DNA of 9,030 bases from Acidimicrobiaceae bacterium (GTDB taxonomy: Bacteria > Actinomycetota > Acidimicrobiia > Acidimicrobiales > MedAcidi-G1). Below the pieces are notes generated by a model, which did not search any database, was not told the DNA's origin, and saw only the letters and a list, made by a program, of their open reading frames with translations. Made by a program: the position numbers and the translations under genes. Shown piece after piece: positions 1 through 6,207 of the stretch. The stretch's first letter is position 1. Every line of letters starts with the position of its first letter. The stretch covers positions 24,361 through 33,390 of the forward strand of contig PBUO01000059.1 of the NCBI GenBank assembly GCA_002727895.1. The letters are read 5' to 3'.

Positions 1-47
1 CTGTGTTCGAAGGTGACGGGGACGCGAGGATTCCTGCGATCCTGCAT
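1..47 (-). CDS. Possible PilZ-domain protein, N-terminal 15 residues only (runs off the window)
   Basis: Reading the minus strand from an ATG at 47-45 gives an open frame of 15 codons that leaves the window: M-Q-D-R-R-N-P-R-V-P-V-T-F-E-H. The RRxxPRVPV stretch resembles the start of PilZ domains, where the first arginines contact cyclic di-GMP. A GAGG lies 9 nt upstream of the ATG on that strand. The gene would be divergent from the SDR gene, with about 137 bp between the starts. The evidence is a short motif plus a plausible ribosome-binding site, so this is tentative. The alternative is that the left edge is non-coding or holds the tail of a plus-strand gene. Confidence 0.38.
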   Translation of the reverse strand, partial: MQDRRNPRVPVTFEH

Positions 48-184
48 GGACGAGGGCCTCGTTCCCAAATCTTCCGTGGTTGCGCCGGTGGTGGCCAGTC
101 GGAAGCATCCGCAATAAGTTCGCCCCGTCCTAATGCCCAATGGGCACGAGGACTCGGAATGTCCAACCAGCAAGTGGGAGCCAC

Positions 185-1075
185 ATGCGCACCGTCGCCG
201 TGACCGGGGCCTCGGGCCTGATCGGAAGGGCGCTCACCAGCGCCCTCGAGCAACGTGGGGACCGAGTCGTCCTGGTCGGGAGGCGGCCGGTCGACGGCGG
301 GGTTTATTGGGACCCGTCCGCGGGCCAACTCGACGAGTCGCGCCTCAGCGGTGTGGATGCCGTCGTCCATCTGGCGGGCGAGAGCATCGACGGCCGGTGG
401 ACCGCTGCCAAGAAGGCGAGGATCATGGAGAGCCGCGTGGCGGGCACCGAGTTGCTGGCCGGGGCGCTGGCCTCCCTCGACCGCCCTCCCGAGGTGGTGG
501 TCTCGGCGTCCGCCGTCGGCATCTACGGCGACCGCGGCGAGGAGGAGCTCACTGAGGCGTCTCCGCCGGGCACCGGCTTCCTGGTCGACGTCTGTAAGGG
601 CTGGGAGGCGGCCGCCGCCCCGATGGCGTCTGCGGAGACGCGCCTGGCGCTGGTTCGTACCGGCATTGTCTGCACCGCCGATGACGGAGCCCTCCGGCGG
701 ATGCTCACGGTGACCCGCTTGGGCCTGGGGGGACGACTCGGGAGTGGGCACCAGTGGTGGCCATGGATCACACTGCGGGACCAGGTCCGGGCCATCCTCC
801 ATCTGCTGGATGTCCCCCTGTCGGGAGCCTTCAACTTGGTTGCTCCGGGGTGTTGTCGCAATGCCGAGTTCGTGCGCCTGCTGGCGTCGGCGGTTCGGCG
901 CCCGGCCGTGCTGCCAGCGCCCGCCTTGGCACTGCGCCTCGTTCTCGGCGAGATGGCCGATGGGCTCCTGCTCGGGAGTGCCCGTGTGCGTCCGGTCAGA
1001 TTGGAGGAGTCGGGCTTCGAGTTTCTCGACTCCGACTGGGCGCCCGCCATCCGGCAACTGCTCGGACCGGGGTGA
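185..1075 (+). CDS. TIGR01777-family SDR protein (NAD-dependent epimerase/dehydratase-like, DUF1731 C-terminus)
   Basis: This is a 296-residue extended short-chain dehydrogenase/reductase-like protein, the usual length for the TIGR01777 (YfcH-like) family. The Rossmann motif T-G-A-S-G-L-I-G sits at residues 7-14. V-H-L-A-G-E-S-I is at 61-68, S-A-S-A-V-G-I-Y-G at 107-115 and C-K-G-W-E at 137-141, all typical of the family. W-W-P-W-I-T-L-R-D at 191-199 matches its conserved W-I-x-x-x-D segment. The C-terminus (about 243-293, with P-V-R-L-E-E-S-G-F-E-F) matches DUF1731. I chose the ATG at 185 because the Rossmann strand begins directly after it and GGGAG precedes it, though the 4-nt spacing is short. 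An in-frame ATG at 140 would add 15 unconserved residues. The substrate of this family is not established. The gene converges on the dioxygenase gene with a 16-bp gap. Confidence 0.88.
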   Translation: MRTVAVTGASGLIGRALTSALEQRGDRVVLVGRRPVDGGVYWDPSAGQLDESRLSGVDAVVHLAGESIDGRWTAAKKARIMESRVAGTELLAGALASLDRPPEVVVSASAVGIYGDRGEEELTEASPPGTGFLVDVCKGWEAAAAPMASAETRLALVRTGIVCTADDGALRRMLTVTRLGLGGRLGSGHQWWPWITLRDQVRAILHLLDVPLSGAFNLVAPGCCRNAEFVRLLASAVRRPAVLPAPALALRLVLGEMADGLLLGSARVRPVRLEESGFEFLDSDWAPAIRQLLGPG

Positions 1076-1091
1076 GCGTCGACGGGCCGGC

Positions 1092-1976
1092 TCAGTCCTC
1101 GTCGCCGACAGCCTGTACGGCGAAGAATGATGCCACGGTCGGCATCTCCGGCTCGGCAACCTCGTAGTCCGAGCACCGCACCCTCCCCGTCGCCACCCCG
1201 GCCACCACGTCGCCGTCGAACCGATTGGGCAAGTGGTTGGGCGCCAGGCGCACCGCGTCCTCGGCGTAGTACTGGACGATGAACAGCGACCTCGGTCGGT
1301 CCGACAGGTTGGGCGCCGAGCCGTGCAGCACCCGACCGTCCATCAGCCACGCCGAGCCGGCCGCCGCGCAGCACGTCACCGCCCGTTCCCGGGCCCACTC
1401 GGCCACCTCGGCGCCGACCGCTCCGGTGAACACCCCGTCGTGCCAGTGCTCGTGCAGAGGCCCGAGGTGGCTGCCCGGCACCACCTCCAGCGGCCCGTTC
1501 TCGGGACCCACGTCGTCGAGGTGGAACAGCACCGTCACCAGATCCTCGTTGGACAACGGCCCGAACGGCAGGTCCTGGTGGAACTTCAGGTGGGTGGCCG
1601 TCCCCGGCAGCTTCGAGTTGACCTTCGACTCCCGGAACCGCAGGTTCGGTCCGATCAGCTGGGCCACGGCGTCCAGCGCCGGGTTGTCCCGCATGACCTC
1701 CAGAAAGAGGTCCGACACCTCGATCGGCGACGCCACCCGACGCAGGGCCGGCACAGCGGCCGAGTGTCCCGGCTCGACGTCGAACCGGGGCCGGTGGTCG
1801 AACGTCTCGCCGTAAGGGCCGTCGTACGAGCGGCTCTCCTCGACCCAGCCGTCGAACACGGCCCGCAGCCCGGCCAGGCGCTCGGGCGACAGGGCGTTCT
1901 CGACCAGCAGATAGCCGTCGCGCCGGTACCGCTCGACCTGCTCCGGGTCCAGCACCCGGGTCACGGCGTGCTCCAC
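1092..1976 (-). CDS. Phytanoyl-CoA dioxygenase (PhyH) family protein, Fe(II)/2-oxoglutarate oxygenase
   Basis: This is a double-stranded beta-helix oxygenase of the PhyH family, about 294 residues. The family-typical opening Q-V-E-R-Y-R-R-D-G-Y-L-L-V-E-N-A-L lies at about 13-29. The iron facial triad is visible as H133-Q-D135 (in H-L-K-F-H-Q-D) and a distal H218 (in V-L-H-G-S). R229 (R-P-R-S-L-F) is in place to bind the 2-oxoglutarate carboxylate. P-G-S-H, around 167-170, is another family hallmark. Members hydroxylate lipids, amino acids or secondary-metabolite precursors, and the substrate cannot be read from this sequence. The start is uncertain: GTG at 1976 or 1964 fits the domain boundary. 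An upstream in-frame GTG at 2030 adds a poorly conserved Pro/Ala-rich leader and would leave under 10 bp to the longest form of the divergent gene. It has no obvious operon partner. Confidence 0.85.
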   Translation of the reverse strand: MEHAVTRVLDPEQVERYRRDGYLLVENALSPERLAGLRAVFDGWVEESRSYDGPYGETFDHRPRFDVEPGHSAAVPALRRVASPIEVSDLFLEVMRDNPALDAVAQLIGPNLRFRESKVNSKLPGTATHLKFHQDLPFGPLSNEDLVTVLFHLDDVGPENGPLEVVPGSHLGPLHEHWHDGVFTGAVGAEVAEWARERAVTCCAAAGSAWLMDGRVLHGSAPNLSDRPRSLFIVQYYAEDAVRLAPNHLPNRFDGDVVAGVATGRVRCSDYEVAEPEMPTVASFFAVQAVGDED

Positions 1977-2002
1977 GGGCGCTGACGCTACATGGGCCGC
2001 TG

Positions 2003-2039
2003 CCCCGGGGCGGGGGGGTACTTGAACCACCCCCCGGGG
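2003..2039. repeat. GC-rich palindromic element between divergent genes
   Basis: The octamer CCCCGGGG occurs twice, at 2003-2010 and 2032-2039. Each copy is itself a palindrome. Between them a G7 run (2012-2018) faces a C6 run (2030-2035). They can fold as GGGGG plus GGT pairing with ACC plus CCCCC, with one bulged A at 2029 and the loop ACTTGA. The element fills the only intergenic space between the PhyH-like gene and the DUF3263 gene. It may be a regulatory hairpin or an operator. I see no clear -10 hexamer here on either strand. Confidence 0.45.
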
Positions 2040-2040
2040 T

Positions 2041-2046
2041 GGAGGA
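2041..2046 (+). promoter_or_regulatory. Ribosome-binding site GGAGGA deciding the DUF3263 start
   Basis: GGAGGA ends 10 nt before the GTG at 2057. It would lie inside the coding region if the in-frame GTG at 2039 were used instead, so it favours the shorter protein. Confidence 0.5.
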
Positions 2047-2056
2047 TCATCAGGTC

Positions 2057-2317
2057 GTGGCCCTGACGCAGCGAGACCGAGACATCCTGGACTTCGAGCG
2101 GTCGTGGTGGACTGTCACCGCCCCGAAGGACGTCCAGATCCGCGAGCGGTTCGAGTTGTCGGCCACCCGCTACTACCAGCTGCTCGGCGAGCTGCTCGAC
2201 GACGCCGAGGCCATGGCCTATGACCCGCTAGTCGTGCGCCGCCTCCAGCGCCAGCGCGATCGCCGTCGCAGGGCCCGCCTCGAACCTCGGGTGGTTGAAG
2301 AAGACGGCACCCGATGA
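2057..2317 (+). CDS. DUF3263 family protein
   Basis: This is a small basic protein (86 residues from GTG 2057, 92 from GTG 2039) matching the actinobacterial DUF3263 family. Family-like segments are L-T-Q-R-D-R-D-I-L-D-F-E-R-S-W-W (3-18), I-R-E-R-F-E-L-S-A-T-R-Y-Y-Q-L-L (28-43) and a D-P-L-V-V-R-R-L-Q-R tail. The middle segment reads like a helix-turn-helix recognition element (R-F-x-L-S-x-T-R-Y-Y-Q), so DNA binding is a reasonable guess but unproven. The C-terminus is Arg-rich. The last codons overlap the next gene by 4 bp (ATGA), which implies translational coupling with the LytR_C protein. That gene pairing recurs in actinobacteria. Confidence 0.82.
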   Translation: MALTQRDRDILDFERSWWTVTAPKDVQIRERFELSATRYYQLLGELLDDAEAMAYDPLVVRRLQRQRDRRRRARLEPRVVEEDGTR

Positions 2318-2952
2318 GCGCCGCCCGCAGCCGTGGCGGCCTCGGACCGACCAACGTCGCGGCCGCCCCTCGGGCCTTCCTGCTGATCGGTGTTGCCATC
2401 GTCATCGGCCTTGTCCTGCTCTGGAAGGGTCTCGATACCTCTCCGTCCGGCCAGGCCCCCGCCCCGTCCGCCTCCGCCCCGACCACCGAGGCCCCGGACC
2501 CCGGCGATGCCGGCACGGGGGCCGGCTCCTCCAGCGGATCGACCGACACCACGCCGACCACCGCGGCCACCACACCGACCACCGTGGTACCCACCACGAC
2601 GGCGCCCCCGATGCCCGAGCCCACCCACGCCCCCAACGAGGTGAAGGTGCTGGTGGCCAACGGGTCGGGCGTGTCGGGCGCCGCCGGCAAGGTCACCGAC
2701 ATGCTCAGCCCGCTCGGATGGGCCATGGAGTCGCCGGCCAACGCCGACAAGACGTCGATCAGCGGCATCTACTACAAGGCTGGCTACGCCCGCGACGCCC
2801 GGGTCGTCCAGGAGCACTTCGGCGAAGACCCGAACATCCTCCAGCAGATCCCGACCAGCGGCCTCGCCGTGCCGGCCAACGCCGAGGAGCGGGTGGCCAA
2901 CGCCGACATCATCATCATCCTCGGCTCCGACCTGGCCATCCAGGGCGGCTGA
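2314..2952 (+). CDS. Membrane-anchored LytR_C-domain protein
   Basis: This 212-residue protein has a short basic N-terminus (to R20), then one transmembrane helix at about 21-37 (A-F-L-L-I-G-V-A-I-V-I-G-L-V-L-L-W). A long Pro/Thr/Ser/Ala-rich linker (about 43-107, with repeated T-T-P-T-T) follows, and then a LytR C-terminal-type domain (about 109-207). That domain opens with E-V-K-V-L-V-A-N-G-S-G-V-S-G-A-A and ends with A-D-I-I-I-I-L-G-S-D-L. The topology predicts a cytoplasmic N-terminus and an exposed domain outside the membrane. The LytR-CpsA-Psr catalytic domain is absent, so it is not a cell-wall polymer ligase itself. A cell-envelope role is inference. The start codon overlaps the DUF3263 stop (ATGA). 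Confidence 0.85.
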   Translation: MSAARSRGGLGPTNVAAAPRAFLLIGVAIVIGLVLLWKGLDTSPSGQAPAPSASAPTTEAPDPGDAGTGAGSSSGSTDTTPTTAATTPTTVVPTTTAPPMPEPTHAPNEVKVLVANGSGVSGAAGKVTDMLSPLGWAMESPANADKTSISGIYYKAGYARDARVVQEHFGEDPNILQQIPTSGLAVPANAEERVANADIIIILGSDLAIQGG

Positions 2953-3008
2953 CCGGACCTGGCGGACGCCGGCTCGACCCGGAGGGTCCCGGTGAGGGAG
3001 TGCTACCG

Positions 3009-3995
3009 GTGAAGGTGGTGGCCGCCCCCGACAAGTTCCGCGGCACCGCGTCGGCCGCCGAGGTCGCTGCGGCGGTCGCCCGTGCCGTGGCCGTCCAAGG
3101 CGGCACCGCCGTCGAACTTCCCATGGCCGACGGGGGAGAAGGTCTCCTCGACGTCCTCGGCGGACCCGACCGGACCAGCACGGTGACCGGCCCCCTCGGC
3201 GACCCCGTGGAGGTCGGCTGGCGGCTGTCGGGCGGCACGGCGGTGGTCGAGATGGCCCGCGCTGCCGGGCTGGCCCTGGCTGGCGGCGCCGACGGGAACC
3301 TGCCGTTGGACGCCACCACCGCCGGGGTGGGTGAGTTGCTCCGCCACGCCGTGGAGGCTGGGGCCCGACGGATCATCGTGGGCGTCGGCGGCTCGGCCAC
3401 CACCGACGGGGGCCTCGGGGCGCTCGACGCCATGGGGCCGCTGAGCCGGTACCGGGGTGTGGAACTGCTGGTGGCCTGCGACGTGCGGACCCGGTTCGTC
3501 GACGCCGCCGAGGTGTTCGGCCCGCAGAAGGGGGCAACCCCCGCCCAGGTCAGGATGCTGGCCGGACGCCTGGAGCGGCTCGCCCAGGTGTACGCCGAGC
3601 GGTACGACGTCGACGTGTCGGCCCTGCCCCGGGCCGGCGCGGCCGGCGGGCTTGCTGGCGGGCTGGCCGCTGTGGGCGCCGACCTGGTCGACGGCTTCGA
3701 CCTGGTGGCCGAGGAGGTGGGTCTCGACAGGCACCTGCGCGACGCCGACCTGGTGGTCACCGGCGAGGGCTGGCTGGACGCCACCTCGTACGAGGGCAAG
3801 GTCGTCGGGGGCGTGGAGGCCTACGCCGCGGCGGCCGGCGTCCCGATGCTGGTGGTGGTCGGCGGGGCCGACCCGGACGTGGCCGCCAGGGGCGATGTGG
3901 TGTCGCTGGTCGACCGCTACGGACGCGACCGGGCCCTATCCGAGGCCCTGCCCCTGGTGGAGGAGGCCGTCGCCGCAGAACTGGCCCGTCGATAG
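3009..3995 (+). CDS. Glycerate kinase, type I family (compact form)
   Basis: This 328-residue enzyme would phosphorylate D-glycerate with ATP, feeding it into glycolysis or serine metabolism. Family motifs appear in order: A-P-D-K-F-R-G-T (6-13), P-M-A-D-G-G-E-G (38-45), G-V-G-G-S-A-T-T-D-G-G-L-G (125-137), C-D-V (157-159), F-G-P-Q-K-G-A (170-176), G-A-A-G-G-L-A-G-G-L (210-219) and D-L-V-V-T-G-E-G-W-L-D (247-257). Usual family length is about 370-380 residues. The missing part seems to lie between G-L-G-A-L-D-A-M-G (135-143) and the V-A-C-D strand. GTG at 3009 is chosen because GGAG ends 8 nt upstream (2997-3000) and the first beta strand starts at once. An in-frame GTG at 3000 overlaps that site. 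The frame stays open far upstream, but only by chance. Whether it makes 2- or 3-phosphoglycerate cannot be told here. Confidence 0.87.
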   Translation: MKVVAAPDKFRGTASAAEVAAAVARAVAVQGGTAVELPMADGGEGLLDVLGGPDRTSTVTGPLGDPVEVGWRLSGGTAVVEMARAAGLALAGGADGNLPLDATTAGVGELLRHAVEAGARRIIVGVGGSATTDGGLGALDAMGPLSRYRGVELLVACDVRTRFVDAAEVFGPQKGATPAQVRMLAGRLERLAQVYAERYDVDVSALPRAGAAGGLAGGLAAVGADLVDGFDLVAEEVGLDRHLRDADLVVTGEGWLDATSYEGKVVGGVEAYAAAAGVPMLVVVGGADPDVAARGDVVSLVDRYGRDRALSEALPLVEEAVAAELARR

Positions 3996-3998
3996 CCT
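3993..3998 (+). promoter_or_regulatory. Candidate -10 hexamer TAGCCT for a leaderless sulfur-carrier transcript
   Basis: TAGCCT fits the TAnnnT form of actinobacterial -10 elements and ends 7 nt before the ATG at 4006, about the distance from a -10 to the transcript start. No Shine-Dalgarno precedes that ATG. The first three bases are also the glycerate kinase stop codon. A near copy of the motif precedes chdC. No -35 is evident. Confidence 0.4.
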
Positions 3999-4005
3999 GC
4001 CGGCC

Positions 4006-4284
4006 ATGGCCGTCACCATGCGCATCCCCACCACCCTCCGCCCCCTGACCGCCGGTCAGGCCGAGGTCGACGTCGAGGCCGGCACGGTCGGCGAGGCCCT
4101 CGGGGCGCTCGACGCCGTCCATCCCGGCTTCTCCGAGCGGATCACCGACGACGAGGGCGCCCTGCGCCGCTTCGTCAACGTGTTCGTCGACGACGAGGAC
4201 GTGCGCTTCCTGGACGGCCTCGGCACCCCGCTGGCCGACGGTGCCACCGTCTCCATCGTGCCCGCCGTGGCAGGTGGCTGCTGA
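4006..4284 (+). CDS. CysO/MoaD/ThiS-like sulfur carrier protein with C-terminal Gly-Gly-Cys
   Basis: This 92-residue beta-grasp, ubiquitin-like protein resembles mycobacterial CysO more than molybdopterin-synthase MoaD. Features are M-R-I-P-T-T-L-R at 5-12, R-F-V-N-V-F-V-D-D-E-D-V-R-F-L-D-G-L at 55-72, and P-L-A-D-G-A-T-V-S-I-V-P-A-V-A-G-G near the end. Carriers of this fold are adenylated and thiocarboxylated on the last Gly of a terminal Gly-Gly. Here the reading frame adds one Cys after Gly-Gly before TGA (4282-4284), so the tail would have to be removed before activation. CysO carries sulfur for cysteine synthesis with CysM and the Mec protease, and none of those partners is in the window. 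The ATG at 4006 gives the usual family N-terminus. ATG 4018 is an alternative. It starts 10 bp after the glycerate kinase stop and has no Shine-Dalgarno. Confidence 0.85.
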   Translation: MAVTMRIPTTLRPLTAGQAEVDVEAGTVGEALGALDAVHPGFSERITDDEGALRRFVNVFVDDEDVRFLDGLGTPLADGATVSIVPAVAGGC

Positions 4285-4319
4285 GAGCCAGCGACTGGGG
4301 CGTCTGACGCACGCCTCCG

Positions 4320-4338
4320 GGCCCGCCGCGGGCGGGCC
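4320..4338 (+). terminator. GC hairpin after the sulfur-carrier gene (possible terminator, no T-run)
   Basis: A perfect 8-bp stem, GGCCCGCC (4320-4327) with GGCGGGCC (4331-4338), closes a GCG loop 35 bp after the stop codon. No T-run follows, so it may be a weak or Rho-assisted terminator, or a barrier between this run of genes and the groEL promoter. Confidence 0.4.
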
Positions 4339-4339
4339 G

Positions 4340-4356
4340 GACGTTGGAAAAACGTC
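4340..4356. repeat. Small inverted repeat GACGTT/AACGTC upstream of groEL
   Basis: Perfect 6-bp arms (4340-4345 and 4351-4356) flank GGAAA. It sits between the GC hairpin and the CIRCE element, in the expected promoter zone. TTGGAA at 4344-4349 could serve as a -35, with TTGGAT (4367-4372) as a poor -10. That pairing is speculative. Confidence 0.3.
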
Positions 4357-4371
4357 GATCCGCTGATTGGA

Positions 4372-4398
4372 TTGGCACTCGCATCAAGAGAGTGCCAA
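4372..4398 (+). promoter_or_regulatory. CIRCE operator (HrcA repressor binding site)
   Basis: Nine-base arms TTGGCACTC (4372-4380) and GAGTGCCAA (4390-4398) are perfect inverted repeats separated by exactly 9 nt, the CIRCE architecture (consensus TTAGCACTC-N9-GAGTGCTAA, with one symmetric substitution per arm). It lies 68 bp before the groEL start. By established knowledge HrcA binds it and represses chaperonin transcription until heat or misfolded protein titrates GroE. hrcA itself is not in the window. Confidence 0.95.
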
Positions 4399-4466
4399 CG
4401 GTCGCGCCCGTCGTGCCGTCGGCCCCTCCACGAGTTCCGACGACTTCCGACTGAGAGGTTTCGCTG

Positions 4467-6086
4467 ATGGCCAAGATCATCACCTTCGACGAGACGGCCC
4501 GCCGCTCCCTCGAGCGGGGCATGAACCAGCTGGCCGACGCTGTGCGCGTCACGCTGGGCCCCAAGGGCCGCAACGTGGTCCTGGAGAAGAAGTGGGGCGC
4601 CCCCACCATCACCAACGACGGCGTCTCCATCGCCAAGGAGATCGACCTCGAGGACCCTTACGAGCGCATCGGCGCCGAGCTGGTCAAGGAGGTCGCCAAG
4701 AAGACCGACGACGTCGCCGGTGACGGCACCACCACGGCCACCGTGCTGGCCTGGTCAATGGTCCGCGAGGGCCTGCGTAACGTGGCCGCCGGCGCCAACC
4801 CGATGTCGGTCAAGAAGGGCATCGAGGCCGCCGTGGCCGCCGCCGTCGACGCCATCCGCGAGTCGGCCCAGGACGTGTCCAGCGACAAGGCCCAGATCGC
4901 CAACGTGGCCGCCATCTCGGCCGCCGACGATGAGATCGGCGCCATGATCTCCGAGGCCATCGACAAGGTCGGCAAGGACGGCGTCATCACCGTCGAGGAG
5001 GGCCAGACCTTCGGCATGGAGATGGACCTCGTCGAGGGCATGCGCTTCGACAAGGGCTACATCTCGCCCTACTTCGTGACCGACCCCGACCGCATGGAGG
5101 CCGTCATGGAGGATCCGTACCTCCTGTTCGTCGGCTCCAAGATCTCGGCCGTCCGCGAAATGGTCCCGGCGCTCGAGAAGGTCATGCAGACCAACCGCCC
5201 GCTACTCATCGTCGCCGAGGACGTCGAGGGTGAGGCCCTGGCCACGCTGGTCGTCAACAAGATCCGCGGCACCTTCAACGCGGCGGCCGTGAAGGCCCCC
5301 GGCTTCGGCGATCGCCGCAAGGCGATGCTGCAGGACATGGCCATCCTCACCGGCGGCCAGGTCATCTCCGAGGAGGTCGGCCTCAAGGTCGACGCCGTGT
5401 CGCTCGACATGCTCGGCCAGGCCCGCAAGGTCGTGGTCAGCAAGGACGAGACCACCATCGTCGAGGGTGGCGGTGACGAGGCCGACATCGCCGGCCGCAT
5501 CTCCCAGATCAAGGGCGAGATCGACAACACCGACTCGGACTACGACCGCGAGAAGCTCCAGGAGCGCCTGGCCAAGCTGTCCGGCGGCGTCGCCGTCCTG
5601 AAGGTCGGCGCGGCCACCGAGGTCGAGCTCAAGGAGAAGAAGCACCGCATCGAGGATGCCGTGAGCACCACCAAGGCGGCCATCGAGGAGGGCGTCGTCG
5701 CCGGCGGTGGCGTGACCCTGCTTCGTGCCCAGGCCGCGGCGGCCGGTGCCGCCGACGACCTGGCGGCCGACGAGGCCACCGGTGCCCGCATCGTGGCCAA
5801 GGCGCTCGAGGGTCCGCTGACCCAGATCGCCGTGAACGCCGGCCTCGAGGGCGGCGTCATCGTCGAGAAGGTGCGCAGCCTCGAGGGCCCGGTCGGTCTC
5901 AACGCCGCCACCGGCGAGTACGAGGACCTGGTCGCCGCCGGAATCATCGACGCTGCCAAGGTGACCCGTTCGGCCCTGCAGAATGCCGGCTCCATCGCCG
6001 CGCTTTTCCTCACCACGGAGGCCGTCGTTGCCGACGCCCCGAAGGAGGACGCTGCGGGCGGCGGCATGCCGGACATGGATTTCTGA
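4467..6086 (+). CDS. groEL: 60 kDa chaperonin GroEL (Hsp60)
   Basis: This 539-residue cytoplasmic group I chaperonin folds proteins in an ATP-driven double-ring chamber with GroES. Hallmarks: V-T-L-G-P-K-G-R-N-V-V-L (28-39), N-D-G-V-S-I-A-K-E-I (50-59), the ATP-binding G-D-G-T-T-T-A-T-V-L-A with D86 (E. coli D87), A-V-K-A-P-G-F-G-D-R-R-K (274-285), and E-D-A (396-398) with D397 equivalent to the catalytic D398. It ends G-G-G-M-P-D-M-D-F instead of a long Gly-Gly-Met repeat or the His-rich tail of some actinobacterial GroEL1 proteins, so it looks like the main housekeeping copy. groES is not adjacent, so this is a solo groEL, as in actinobacteria with several chaperonin loci. GAGAGG 8 nt upstream of ATG 4467 is the ribosome-binding site. 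Expression should be HrcA-controlled through the upstream CIRCE element. Confidence 0.98.
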   Translation: MAKIITFDETARRSLERGMNQLADAVRVTLGPKGRNVVLEKKWGAPTITNDGVSIAKEIDLEDPYERIGAELVKEVAKKTDDVAGDGTTTATVLAWSMVREGLRNVAAGANPMSVKKGIEAAVAAAVDAIRESAQDVSSDKAQIANVAAISAADDEIGAMISEAIDKVGKDGVITVEEGQTFGMEMDLVEGMRFDKGYISPYFVTDPDRMEAVMEDPYLLFVGSKISAVREMVPALEKVMQTNRPLLIVAEDVEGEALATLVVNKIRGTFNAAAVKAPGFGDRRKAMLQDMAILTGGQVISEEVGLKVDAVSLDMLGQARKVVVSKDETTIVEGGGDEADIAGRISQIKGEIDNTDSDYDREKLQERLAKLSGGVAVLKVGAATEVELKEKKHRIEDAVSTTKAAIEEGVVAGGGVTLLRAQAAAAGAADDLAADEATGARIVAKALEGPLTQIAVNAGLEGGVIVEKVRSLEGPVGLNAATGEYEDLVAAGIIDAAKVTRSALQNAGSIAALFLTTEAVVADAPKEDAAGGGMPDMDF

Positions 6087-6110
6087 TCTCCACGGAGATC
6101 GAACGGATGC

Positions 6111-6142
6111 GGGCGCCCTTCGGGGCGCCCGTTCCGCGTTTT
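6111..6142 (+). terminator. Rho-independent terminator of groEL (UUCG tetraloop)
   Basis: An 8-bp perfect stem, GGGCGCCC (6111-6118) and GGGCGCCC (6123-6130, self-complementary), closes a TTCG loop to give the very stable C(UUCG)G tetraloop. One further C-G pair is possible outside (6110/6131). TTTT at 6139-6142 follows 8 nt later. It starts 24 bp after the groEL stop. Confidence 0.82.
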
Positions 6143-6193
6143 CGGCCCGGAGCGGGTTCACTGGTGGCCATGGAACGTCGCATCGGCCTCTCT

Positions 6194-6200
6194 GGGAGGG
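6194..6200 (+). promoter_or_regulatory. Ribosome-binding site GGGAGGG deciding the fdhD start
   Basis: GGGAGGG ends 7 nt before the GTG at 6208. This picks that GTG over upstream in-frame starts that would reach back into the terminator and groEL. Confidence 0.7.
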
Positions 6201-6207
6201 CCGCAGC

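Noticed and set aside
523..1398. 291-residue minus-strand frame across the SDR and PhyH-like genes
   Set aside because: It is a shadow of two well-supported genes, with Arg/Gly/Ser-rich composition and no motif.
1995..2035. tRNA T-arm-like string GGTTCAAG on the minus strand
   Set aside because: The invariant G53-C61 pair is not formed, stem pairing fails, and the region where the rest of a tRNA would lie is coding sequence of DUF3263.
2540..2620. Repeated ACCACC/ACGCC-type tract
   Set aside because: It encodes the Thr/Pro-rich linker of the LytR_C protein, so low-complexity coding sequence explains it; it is not a CRISPR or independent repeat.
2295..3008. In-frame extension of glycerate kinase upstream to an ATG at 2295
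   Set aside because: The extension is an Arg/Pro/His-rich translation of the LytR_C gene in another frame; the kinase fold starts at the GTG at 3009.
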